Shown piece by piece: positions 7,892-14,086 of a stretch of DNA of 64,000 nucleotides; positions within the stretch are counted from its first letter, which is position 1; every line of letters begins with the position of its first letter. Below the pieces are notes generated by a model, which was not told the DNA's origin, did no database searches, and saw only the letters and a program-made list of their open reading frames with translations. Made by a program: the position numbers and the translations under genes. Origin of the DNA: an uncultured Monoglobus sp. (lineage in GTDB: Bacteria > Bacillota > Clostridia > Monoglobales > Monoglobaceae); contig CANQMT010000003.1 in the NCBI GenBank assembly GCA_947625055.1, positions 51,381-115,380 on the forward strand. Direction: 5' to 3'.

Positions 7892-7915
7892 TCCGACGGG
7901 AGCGATCCCGTCGGA
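7892..7915 (+). promoter_or_regulatory. Perfect intercistronic hairpin between peptide and maturase genes
   Basis: Ten-base perfect stem TCCGACGGGA (7892-7901) and TCCCGTCGGA (7906-7915) capped by a GCGA tetraloop. There is no proper T-run, so it is more likely a partial attenuator or RNA-stability element that lets the peptide be made in excess over the enzyme. Confidence 0.6.
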
Positions 7916-7967
7916 AGATTTCGATCATTATTCGGTAAAACGATTATATATAAAGCGAGGTAAAAAT

Positions 7968-8999
7968 ATGAGGCAATACTTTTCTTTCCAGTGGCATATC
8001 ACCGACGAGTGCGATCAGCGGTGCAAGCATTGCTATATTTTTTCAGGCGGCAGCGGCAAGCCACTTAGCTCAATGACCTGGGAGCAAATAAATGACGCGT
8101 TTTATAACTGTCTTGATTTTTGCGAGATGTATGACAGGCAGCCATATTTTTACATTACGGGCGGCGACCCTATCCTGCACCCGGATTTTTGGCGGCTGCT
8201 GAAGCTGATGCGCGAGCGTGATATTCCGTTTACGATCATGGGAAATCCGTTTCACCTCGGCGACGAGGTGTGCCGAAAGTTAAGATCATACGGCTGCGAG
8301 AAATATCAGCTTTCCCTTGACGGGCTTCGTGAGACGCACGATTGGTTCAGAAAACCCGGATCGTTCGACTGCACGATTGAAAAGATCGGCTGCATCAACC
8401 GCGCGGGTATCCGCAGCGTTGTAATGACTACGGTTTCGACCGAAAATATGGCGGAGGTGCCGGGTATTATTGACGCCGTTGTAAAAGCCGAAGTAAATGT
8501 GTTCGCCTTCTCGCGCTATGTTCCGAGCGGCGGCGAGCTTGACGCGAACATGTCTCCGCGGGATTACCGCGCTCTTTTAGAGACGTGCGACAGAAAATTC
8601 AAGGAATACGAAGCCGCGGGCTGTGGGACTTATTTCAACAAAAAAGACCACCTCTGGACGCTTTACGAATACGAAACCGGGGAATTTAAAATTCCCGAGA
8701 CGGCAAAGGAGGGAATGATTTACGGTGGCTGCAACTGCGGCAACTGCCACATAACGATTTTGCCGACAGGCGATATTTACGTCTGCCGTCGGGCGGCGGA
8801 CAGCAGGGTCGGCAATGTGTTTGAGGACAGGCTTGCGGACATTTGGGTATGCGAGATGGAGCGGTACCGCGAATATGATAAATTTGAGAAGTGCGGAAAA
8901 TGCGAACTGCTGCCCTACTGCCGCGGCTGCCCCGCGGTCGCCAAGGGCACAAGCGGCAGCTTTTACGCCGCCGACCCGCAATGCTGGAAAGAGTTGTAA
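7968..8999 (+). CDS. Radical SAM/SPASM peptide-modifying enzyme (ACGX-system type)
   Basis: 343 residues. The radical SAM cluster motif is C15-x3-C19-x2-C22, followed by the SAM-binding GGDP loop (YITGGDPILHPDF). The C-terminal third is a SPASM domain with many cysteines: CNCGNC, a cysteine in IYVCRRA, then CGKCELLPYCRGCP and a final C in DPQCWKEL, enough for two auxiliary 4Fe-4S clusters. Enzymes of this layout modify ribosomal peptides or protein side chains. The adjacent cysteine-repeat peptide is the obvious substrate. GCGAGG at 7955-7960 precedes ATG 7968. It lies 98 bases after the peptide gene and 21 bases before a nitroreductase. Confidence 0.9.
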   Translation: MRQYFSFQWHITDECDQRCKHCYIFSGGSGKPLSSMTWEQINDAFYNCLDFCEMYDRQPYFYITGGDPILHPDFWRLLKLMRERDIPFTIMGNPFHLGDEVCRKLRSYGCEKYQLSLDGLRETHDWFRKPGSFDCTIEKIGCINRAGIRSVVMTTVSTENMAEVPGIIDAVVKAEVNVFAFSRYVPSGGELDANMSPRDYRALLETCDRKFKEYEAAGCGTYFNKKDHLWTLYEYETGEFKIPETAKEGMIYGGCNCGNCHITILPTGDIYVCRRAADSRVGNVFEDRLADIWVCEMERYREYDKFEKCGKCELLPYCRGCPAVAKGTSGSFYAADPQCWKEL

Positions 9000-9020
9000 T
9001 TTGTTTAAGGATGTGATATT

Positions 9021-9599
9021 ATGGAACTGATAAACGCAATAAAGGCGCGGCGCTCTGTTCGCAAATATACGGACAGGCAAATCCCGCGCGCGGATCTGGA
9101 AAAAATAATCGAGGCGGGAACATACGCCTCAAACGCGGGCGGCGGTCAGCGGAGCATGATCGTCGGAATACATAACGCGGATATGGTTGAAAAACTCGGC
9201 AGAATGAATATGGCAAAGCTTGACCGAAGCCGCCTTATAGGCTCATATGTTTCCAAAGAGCAGCCGAGCGTTATTGACGACCCCTCGATCAAAAGCGGCT
9301 TTTACGGCGCGCCCTCGCTGTGCATTGTGTTTGCGCAGAAAAATTTCATGTTCGGTATTCCGGACGCGTTCTGCTGCGCGGAGACCATGCTTATGGAGGC
9401 TTTTGACCTCGGCATATCATCATGTATTGTCTCGCGCGCCGAGGAAACCTTTGACAGCGGGATCGGCGCGGCGCTCTTAAAGGAGTGGGGAGTGCCGGAA
9501 AACTATATCGCGCGCTGCTTCGTAACTCTCGGCTATTGCGACGGCGAATATCCGAAAGCGAAGCCGCGCCGCGCGGGCAGAAGCAAAATAATCGAATGA
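9021..9599 (+). CDS. Nitroreductase family flavoprotein
   Basis: 192 residues. The N-terminal FMN-binding pattern INAIKARRSVRKYTDRQIP and the later GAPSLCIVFAQ and GISSCIVSRAEE stretches are typical of the nitroreductase fold, usually an FMN homodimer reducing nitro groups, quinones or acting as a dehydrogenase. The gene follows the radical SAM enzyme by 21 bases and overlaps nothing; it likely shares that transcript. In a RiPP context such a protein could oxidise or reduce the modified peptide, but a general redox role is equally possible. Seven cysteines in a protein this small is somewhat high. Confidence 0.88.
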   Translation: MELINAIKARRSVRKYTDRQIPRADLEKIIEAGTYASNAGGGQRSMIVGIHNADMVEKLGRMNMAKLDRSRLIGSYVSKEQPSVIDDPSIKSGFYGAPSLCIVFAQKNFMFGIPDAFCCAETMLMEAFDLGISSCIVSRAEETFDSGIGAALLKEWGVPENYIARCFVTLGYCDGEYPKAKPRRAGRSKIIE

Positions 9600-9613
9600 C
9601 GGAGGGAAATATA

Positions 9614-10231
9614 TTGGACGCACAAACTTGTTTAAAGAAATTGGAATATGTCGGCGTGCTTGCGTTCGCGACCGTTGATGAAAACGGCGCGCCGCAGATA
9701 CGCAATATAAGCGCCATACACTATGAGACGGACGGCATGTATTTTTTTACCGCCAAGGGAAAGGCGTTTTGCAGAGAGCTGATGACTGACGGACGCGTTC
9801 AGGTTCTCGGATACACTAAATATAAAGAGATGATACGCCTGTCGGCAAAAGCCGCGCCCGCGCCCGAGGCGGAGCAAAAGAAACTGATTGACACCATATT
9901 CGGTGAGCAGCCGTATCTCGCGAACGTATACCCGGGCGGCACGCGTTATCTCGCGGGGATCGTTTTTGAGATAAAAGACGCGGAAATAGAGTACTTCAAT
10001 CTCGGCGTCAGCCCGATTTTCCGGGAAAAATATGTTATCGGAAACGGTCGGATAACCTTTAAGGGATATGCGATCACGGACGCTTGCATAGGCTGCGGGA
10101 AATGCGCGGAATGCTGCCCGCAAAGGTGCATAACCCCGGGAGATCCGTATCAAATACAGCAAGAGCACTGCCTGCACTGCGGCAACTGCTATGAGGCTTG
10201 CCCGATGCGCGCGGTTGAAAAGAGAGGATAA
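9614..10231 (+). CDS. PNPOx-like flavin-binding protein fused to a 2[4Fe-4S] ferredoxin
   Basis: 205 residues from TTG 9614, chosen because GGAGGG (9601-9606) is seven bases upstream and the domain begins at once. Residues 1 to about 150 follow the split-barrel pyridoxamine-phosphate-oxidase family (VGVLAFATVDENGAPQIRN, FFTAKGKAF), which binds FMN. The last ~50 residues carry two cluster motifs, CIGCGKCAECCP and CLHCGNCYEACP. The fusion suggests electron flow from ferredoxin clusters to a flavin. It is 14 bases after the nitroreductase and probably belongs to the same operon as the peptide/maturase pair. Its end (EYFNLGVSPIF) is echoed by a degraded copy at 11832-11880. Confidence 0.87.
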   Translation: MDAQTCLKKLEYVGVLAFATVDENGAPQIRNISAIHYETDGMYFFTAKGKAFCRELMTDGRVQVLGYTKYKEMIRLSAKAAPAPEAEQKKLIDTIFGEQPYLANVYPGGTRYLAGIVFEIKDAEIEYFNLGVSPIFREKYVIGNGRITFKGYAITDACIGCGKCAECCPQRCITPGDPYQIQQEHCLHCGNCYEACPMRAVEKRG

Positions 10232-10282
10232 CATGACGCAAAGTGAAAGACGGATTTATTTGATCGAGCGGCTTATCGCCGA
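10217..10282 (+). repeat. 66-bp direct repeat, left copy
   Basis: Matches 11880-11945 over 66 bases with one mismatch (10260). It covers the end of the flavin-ferredoxin gene and the first 16 codons of the macrodomain gene. The two copies bracket the toxin-antitoxin and HD genes. Confidence 0.92.
10233..10282 (+). pseudogene. Truncated 5' end of the macrodomain gene
   Basis: ATG 10233 and the next 16 codons are those of the intact macrodomain gene at 11896; the frame then runs into unrelated (duplicated hydrolase) sequence at about 10283. It keeps the original ribosome site and its place right behind the flavin-ferredoxin gene, which indicates that the macrodomain gene once followed that gene directly. 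Confidence 0.85.
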
Positions 10283-10286
10283 TTTA

Positions 10287-10486
10287 CTTTTTGGGAAGGT
10301 CTTGTCCCACTCGCTTGTGAGCTTTAATGTCTCTGCCATGATAACACATTCCTTTCCGTGATATTTTTGGAATTTTATGTAATTATTATACCGTATCAAT
10401 TCAAAAATATCAAATACCTATATCGAATGGAGAAAAATGCCTTTCGGTTATGATAAAGATTTATAGCCCTCGCCCCACGCCTTCAT
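10287..10486 (-). pseudogene. Duplicated remnant of the hxlR end, leader and hydrolase start
   Basis: About 200 bases match 6975-7173 with seven mismatches by eye. In minus-strand order they hold the last 12 codons of hxlR (10486-10448), the complete intergenic leader and the first ~17 codons of the alpha/beta hydrolase (start codon 10339-10337), then stop abruptly. The non-coding part is unchanged except for one base, so the duplication is recent or conserved by constraint. No functional protein is possible here. Confidence 0.88.
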
Positions 10487-10507
10487 TGTAATATTTTAAA
10501 TAATGTA

Positions 10508-10536
10508 TTGCAATTAGTGATACAATATGATATAAT
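10508..10536 (+). promoter_or_regulatory. Promoter of the toxin-antitoxin pair, with overlapping palindrome
   Basis: TTGCAA (10508-10513), 17-base spacer, TATAAT (10531-10536). TATTG at 10507-10511 and CAATA at 10523-10527 form an imperfect inverted repeat across the spacer, a typical place for antitoxin autoregulation. Confidence 0.65.
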
Positions 10537-10562
10537 CAATGACAGAAAGGAAGGTGCTTATT

Positions 10563-10859
10563 ATGGCAACAAAAAGCGCGAATGTGACGGCTCGCATACA
10601 ACCCGAGATCAAAAGGCAGGCAGAGGCGGTTTTAAACAGGATCGGATTGCCGGTTTCGGTTCTGATTGATACATTATACAGACAAATCATTATGACCGGC
10701 GGAGTTCCGTATTCCCTTGTTGTGCCGAAGTTGTCTGCGAGAGACAGCTTGACCGATGAGCAGTTTAACGCGATGATGGAAAAAGGATACGATCAGGCGA
10801 ATTCCGGCGAAGGATTGCCCATTGACGAGGCTTTTTCCAAAATCCGCGGGGGAATTTAA
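10563..10859 (+). CDS. relB: RelB/DinJ-type antitoxin
   Basis: 98 residues. The N-terminal ribbon-helix-helix pattern ANVTARIQPEIKRQAEAVLNRIGLPVS, ending in VLIDTLYRQIIMTGGVPY, is characteristic of RelB/DinJ antitoxins that bind DNA as dimers and neutralise the toxin with the flexible C-terminus. ATG 10563 is preceded by GGAAGG; an ATG at 10539 would place the ribosome site inside the gene. The stop lies two bases before the toxin gene. The pair is part of a segment inserted between the flavin-ferredoxin and macrodomain genes. Confidence 0.9.
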   Translation: MATKSANVTARIQPEIKRQAEAVLNRIGLPVSVLIDTLYRQIIMTGGVPYSLVVPKLSARDSLTDEQFNAMMEKGYDQANSGEGLPIDEAFSKIRGGI

Positions 10860-10861
10860 GC

Positions 10862-11203
10862 ATGCGGTATGAAGTGAAATTGACCGCGCAGGCGATCGGG
10901 CAAATTGAAGAAACTGTGCAATATATATCCAAAATCATGTTGGAGCCGGAAATTGCTCTAAAATGGGCGAATACTCTTCAATCTGAAATCGGAAAGTTGA
11001 GTTTCATGCCTTTAAAATATGCTCTCACTGAGGAAGAACCGTGGCGTGAAAAAGGAATTCGTAAAATGCCCGTTAAGAAATTTCTTGTTTATTATTTGAT
11101 TGACGATGAAAATAAGACTGTATGGGTCATGGCGGTAATTTACGGACGGAGAGATCAGAGCGCGGCATTGACGGATATACAGCAAATTGATACGGAAAGC
11201 TAA
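10862..11203 (+). CDS. relE: RelE/ParE-type toxin
   Basis: 113 residues of the RelE/ParE fold: LTAQAIGQIEETVQYISKIM, then IRKMPVKKFLVYYLIDDENKTVWVMAVIYGRRDQ near the C-terminus, the usual basic/aromatic active face. RelE members cut mRNA on the ribosome and ParE members poison gyrase; the sequence alone does not settle which. It directly follows its antitoxin by two bases. The next gene (HD hydrolase) starts 25 bases downstream and may be co-transcribed. Confidence 0.9.
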   Translation: MRYEVKLTAQAIGQIEETVQYISKIMLEPEIALKWANTLQSEIGKLSFMPLKYALTEEEPWREKGIRKMPVKKFLVYYLIDDENKTVWVMAVIYGRRDQSAALTDIQQIDTES

Positions 11204-11228
11204 ATCAAGATTTGGAGATGAGTTATAT

Positions 11229-11822
11229 ATGGACGAACGGCTTAAGAAGCAGCTTAACTTTTCTTTGGAAATAGATAAAGAAAAAACCATTGTCAGACAG
11301 ACGCATATATCGGGCGGCTCGCGCAAAGAAAATGACGCAGAACACGCTTGGCATATGGCGATTATGGCGTATTTGCTGCGGGAATATGCTAACGAAGAGG
11401 TGGATATTACAAAAGTTATATTGATGTGCCTTATCCATGATATTGTGGAAATTGATGCCGGTGATACATATGCTTATGATGAAGAAGGTCTGAAATCTCA
11501 GAAATTAAGAGAGGAACGGGCAAAAAACAGAATTTTTTCTCTGCTTCCCGAGGATCAAAAATCGGAAATGATCGCGCTGTTTGATGAGTTTGAGGACTGT
11601 CAGACTCCGGAAGCCGGATTTGCCCATGCAATGGATAATTTGCAGCCGTTGATTTTAAACAACAGCAATAACGGCGGTGATTGGAAGGAACACAACGTAT
11701 CGGCAGACGCGGTTTACAATCGGCAGAAAATGACGCGCCTTGGTTCGGAAAAATTGTTTGAAGTCGCGAATTTGATCATAAAAGAGAATGTCCGAAAAGG
11801 AAATTTGCGACAGGAAAAATAA
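11229..11822 (+). CDS. HD-domain phosphohydrolase (YfbR/HDDC2-like)
   Basis: 197 residues. The metal ligands of the HD superfamily are visible: H in AEHAWHMA, HD in LIHDIVEIDAGD, and a distal D in HAMDNLQP. The pattern resembles the 5'-deoxynucleotidase YfbR/HDDC2 group, which hydrolyses deoxynucleoside monophosphates. GGAG at about 11215 precedes ATG 11229; an upstream in-frame ATG at 11187 lies inside the toxin gene. It lies within the segment bracketed by the 66-bp repeats, so it likely arrived with the toxin-antitoxin pair. Confidence 0.83.
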   Translation: MDERLKKQLNFSLEIDKEKTIVRQTHISGGSRKENDAEHAWHMAIMAYLLREYANEEVDITKVILMCLIHDIVEIDAGDTYAYDEEGLKSQKLREERAKNRIFSLLPEDQKSEMIALFDEFEDCQTPEAGFAHAMDNLQPLILNNSNNGGDWKEHNVSADAVYNRQKMTRLGSEKLFEVANLIIKENVRKGNLRQEK

Positions 11823-11831
11823 AAATCCGGG

Positions 11832-11880
11832 CGCGGAAACAGAGTGTTTTAACCTCGGAGCCAACCCGATTTTCAGTGAG
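11832..11880 (+). pseudogene. Degraded copy of the end of a flavin-binding gene
   Basis: Reads AETECFNLGANPIFSEK in frame, close to AEIEYFNLGVSPIFREK in the protein encoded at 9614-10231 (bases 9985-10033). The rest of that gene, including the ferredoxin domain, is missing and the sequence joins straight to the right 66-bp repeat. It is a scar of duplication plus deletion. Confidence 0.75.
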
Positions 11881-11945
11881 AAAAGAGAGGATAACATGAC
11901 GCAAAGTGAAAGACGGATTTACTTGATCGAGCGGCTTATCGCCGA
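11880..11945 (+). repeat. 66-bp direct repeat, right copy
   Basis: Partner of 10217-10282. It contains the ribosome site and first codons of the intact macrodomain gene. Confidence 0.92.
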
Positions 11946-12675
11946 GCAGCCGCGGTATAACGGTTTAACGATGCCTCAGAGTGAAGCGGAACGGAAAAAT
12001 CTGCTCCGCTCGCTTTTTAACGTCCGTATGCCAAAAGTGGCCGACGAGGATTTTCTTAAAATTCAGGACGAATATCTTTGTGAGGAAACCGCGCGAAAGG
12101 GCGTGACCGACATTGCGGAGCTGACTCCCGTGAAGGAGGGAATTTATCTGTGGCAGGGCGATATTACGACGCTGCGCTGCGGAGCGGTTGTGAACGCCGC
12201 CAACAGCGGCATGACCGGCTGCTATGTTCCGTGCCACGGCTGCATTGACAACTGTATCCACACTTACGCGGGAGTGCAGCTCCGTCTCGAGTGCGCGCGG
12301 ATCATTAATAAGCAGGGCCGCGAGGAGAAAACGGGCGGCGCGAAGATCACGCCCGCGTATAATCTGCCGTGCGAATACGTCATTCACACGGTGGGGCCGA
12401 TAGTGCGCGGCGCGCTGACCGAAACTGACAAAGATCTTCTCGCGTCATGCTACCGCTCGTGTCTTAATATCGCCGACAAAAACCGAGTGAAAAGCGTCGC
12501 GTTTTGCTGCATATCCACGGGCGAGTTTCATTTTCCGAACGACAAGGCGGCGGAGATCGCGGTCAAGACCGTAAAGGAATATAAGGAGAAAACAGGCAGT
12601 AAAATTGAGGTGATATTTAATGTTTTCAAGAATGTCGATCACGAGATCTACCGGAGCTTACTCGGAAAAAATTAA
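11896..12675 (+). CDS. Zinc-type macrodomain protein-ADP-ribose hydrolase (SirTM-linked)
   Basis: 259 residues. The macrodomain core shows as GDITTLRCGAVVNAANSGMTG (ADP-ribose binding) and the HTVGPIV strand. Between them the Cys/His-rich loop YVPCHGCIDNCIH (residues 110-122) is the zinc-binding insertion that marks the Zn-macrodomain class found in SirTM operons. These enzymes remove mono-ADP-ribose placed by the partner sirtuin. AGAGAGG lies a few bases before ATG 11896. The last 56 bases overlap the sirtuin gene, so the two are translationally coupled. The first 16 codons are duplicated at 10233. Confidence 0.92.
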   Translation: MTQSERRIYLIERLIAEQPRYNGLTMPQSEAERKNLLRSLFNVRMPKVADEDFLKIQDEYLCEETARKGVTDIAELTPVKEGIYLWQGDITTLRCGAVVNAANSGMTGCYVPCHGCIDNCIHTYAGVQLRLECARIINKQGREEKTGGAKITPAYNLPCEYVIHTVGPIVRGALTETDKDLLASCYRSCLNIADKNRVKSVAFCCISTGEFHFPNDKAAEIAVKTVKEYKEKTGSKIEVIFNVFKNVDHEIYRSLLGKN

Positions 12676-13486
12676 GTGTCTGAAAGACGCGCTCGATACC
12701 GCGGAAGCGGTCGTTATCGGCGCGGGCGCGGGACTTTCGACCGCGGCGGGGTTCACTTATTCGGGTGAAAGGTTCAAGAAATATTTTTCGGATTTTATAG
12801 ATAAATACGGCTTTTCAGATATGTACTCCGGCGGATTTTATCGGTTTGAAACTCCCGAAGAGCGCTGGGCCTATTGGTCGCGGTATATCTTCATAAACCG
12901 CTATGCCGACGCGCCGAAGCCTGTCTATGATAAGCTGTTTGAATTGGTGAAAGACAAGGATTATTTTGTGATCACAACGAACGTTGACCACTGTTTCCAA
13001 AAAACAGGATTTGATAAAAATCGTCTGTTTTACACGCAGGGCGATTACGGGCTTTTTCAATGCTCCGTGCCGTGCTGTGACGAGACTTTTGACAATGAGG
13101 AAATCATACGCGAAATGGTTGACGCTCAAAAAAATATGCGCGTACCGTCCGGGCTGTTGCCCGTCTGTCCGCGCTGCGGCAGTCCGCTTGTGATGAATTT
13201 GCGCGCCGATGATAAATTCGTCGAGGACGAAGGCTGGCGCGAAGCGGCGAAGCGATATGAAAACTTCCTGCAAGCGCGGCGGCAGCGGCGGATTTTATAT
13301 CTTGAGCTCGGCGTCGGCTTCAATACTCCGGTCATCATTAAATACCCGTTTTGGCGCATGACGGCGCAAAACCCCAACGCGGTTTACGCTTGCGTAAATT
13401 ACGGAGAGGCCGCCTGCCCGACCGAGATTGAAAAACGGTCGGTTTGTATTAACGGCGACATCTGTGATGTGCTTGAGAAATTGTGA
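12620..13486 (+). CDS. SirTM-type (class M) sirtuin, probable protein ADP-ribosyltransferase
   Basis: 288 residues. The NAD-binding motif GAGAGLSTAAGF is at residues 34-45. The catalytic segment reads TTNVDHCFQKTGF (from 119) in place of TQNxDxLH, the class M hallmark linked to mono-ADP-ribosylation rather than deacetylation. Cysteines for a structural zinc are in FQCSVPCC and CPRCGSPL. GAGGTG is seven bases before ATG 12620, so the start inside the macrodomain gene is supported. Known SirTM operons modify a lipoylated GcvH-like carrier; neither that carrier nor the lipoate ligase is present here, so the target is open. Confidence 0.92.
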   Translation: MFSRMSITRSTGAYSEKIKCLKDALDTAEAVVIGAGAGLSTAAGFTYSGERFKKYFSDFIDKYGFSDMYSGGFYRFETPEERWAYWSRYIFINRYADAPKPVYDKLFELVKDKDYFVITTNVDHCFQKTGFDKNRLFYTQGDYGLFQCSVPCCDETFDNEEIIREMVDAQKNMRVPSGLLPVCPRCGSPLVMNLRADDKFVEDEGWREAAKRYENFLQARRQRRILYLELGVGFNTPVIIKYPFWRMTAQNPNAVYACVNYGEAACPTEIEKRSVCINGDICDVLEKL

Positions 13487-13494
13487 TGAGTTTC

Positions 13495-13515
13495 ACAGCG
13501 CTCCCGCCGCGCTGT
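13495..13515. terminator. Weak hairpin between convergent sirtuin and nitroreductase genes
   Basis: Stem ACAGCGC/GCGCTGT with a seven-base loop, between the stops at 13486 and 13517. The T-run is only TTT, so termination would be inefficient. Confidence 0.4.
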
Positions 13516-13516
13516 T

Positions 13517-14065
13517 TCAGCCTTCGAGGACCTCGTCAAGCGAACGCTTGGGAACGTTGATCACTCCGTTTTCATCCTCGTAATATTTAACGCTGCCGTT
13601 CTTCATTTCGACCACGCGGCTCTCCTGCGCGGGATAGCCCACGGCCAGCAGATACAGGACCTCGCGCTCGGTGCCGAGCATTTCCTTGATCGCCTTTTTG
13701 TCGATAGCGCCCAGCCAGCAGGTGGCAAGGTCCATTTCCTCGGCAAGCAGCATCATGGTGGTGACAGCCGCGCCCGCGTCGGGCTCAAAGCTGTTTTTAA
13801 CGGCGGTGTCGCCGAGGATCGCTATATAGGTCAGGGGCCGCTCGTTCTCGGTTGGCTCCCACTCGGTAAGATACCCGGCCCATTTGGTGAGGGGATAAAC
13901 CTCCGCGCCGTTTTCCATGATCGCGTACTTGATCGGCTGCATGTTCGCGCCGCTCGCGGCGTACCGTGCCGCGTCGATCAGCGTCTCGATATCCTTCCGC
14001 GGAACGCGGGTCTGTTTAAATTTTCGGATACTTCTGCGATTTTTGATCGCCTCGATAACTGTCAT
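13517..14065 (-). CDS. Nitroreductase family protein
   Basis: 182 residues with the nitroreductase N-terminus MTVIEAIKNRRSIRKFKQTRVP, the FMN-contact stretch ARYAASGANMQPIKYAIMEN and the GAAVTTMMLLAEEMDLATCWLGA helix. Start ATG 14065 is nine bases after AAGGAG; an ATG at 14074 touches that ribosome site. It is the last gene of the minus-strand group yqeG/TIM-barrel/Xaa-Pro peptidase, 21 bases after the peptidase. It is not close in sequence to the nitroreductase at 9021, so they are distinct paralogues. Confidence 0.9.
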   Translation of the reverse strand: MTVIEAIKNRRSIRKFKQTRVPRKDIETLIDAARYAASGANMQPIKYAIMENGAEVYPLTKWAGYLTEWEPTENERPLTYIAILGDTAVKNSFEPDAGAAVTTMMLLAEEMDLATCWLGAIDKKAIKEMLGTEREVLYLLAVGYPAQESRVVEMKNGSVKYYEDENGVINVPKRSLDEVLEG

Positions 14066-14086
14066 AAATAACATCTCCTTGTATAT

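Noticed and set aside
10232..11890. Insertion sequence or integron carrying the toxin-antitoxin pair
   Set aside because: No transposase or integrase frame and no terminal inverted repeats; the borders are direct repeats of local genes, which fits duplication and recombination better.
13517..14065. Second nitroreductase as part of the peptide cassette
   Set aside because: It is on the opposite strand and clustered with the Xaa-Pro peptidase and yqeG, and it differs clearly from the 9021 protein.
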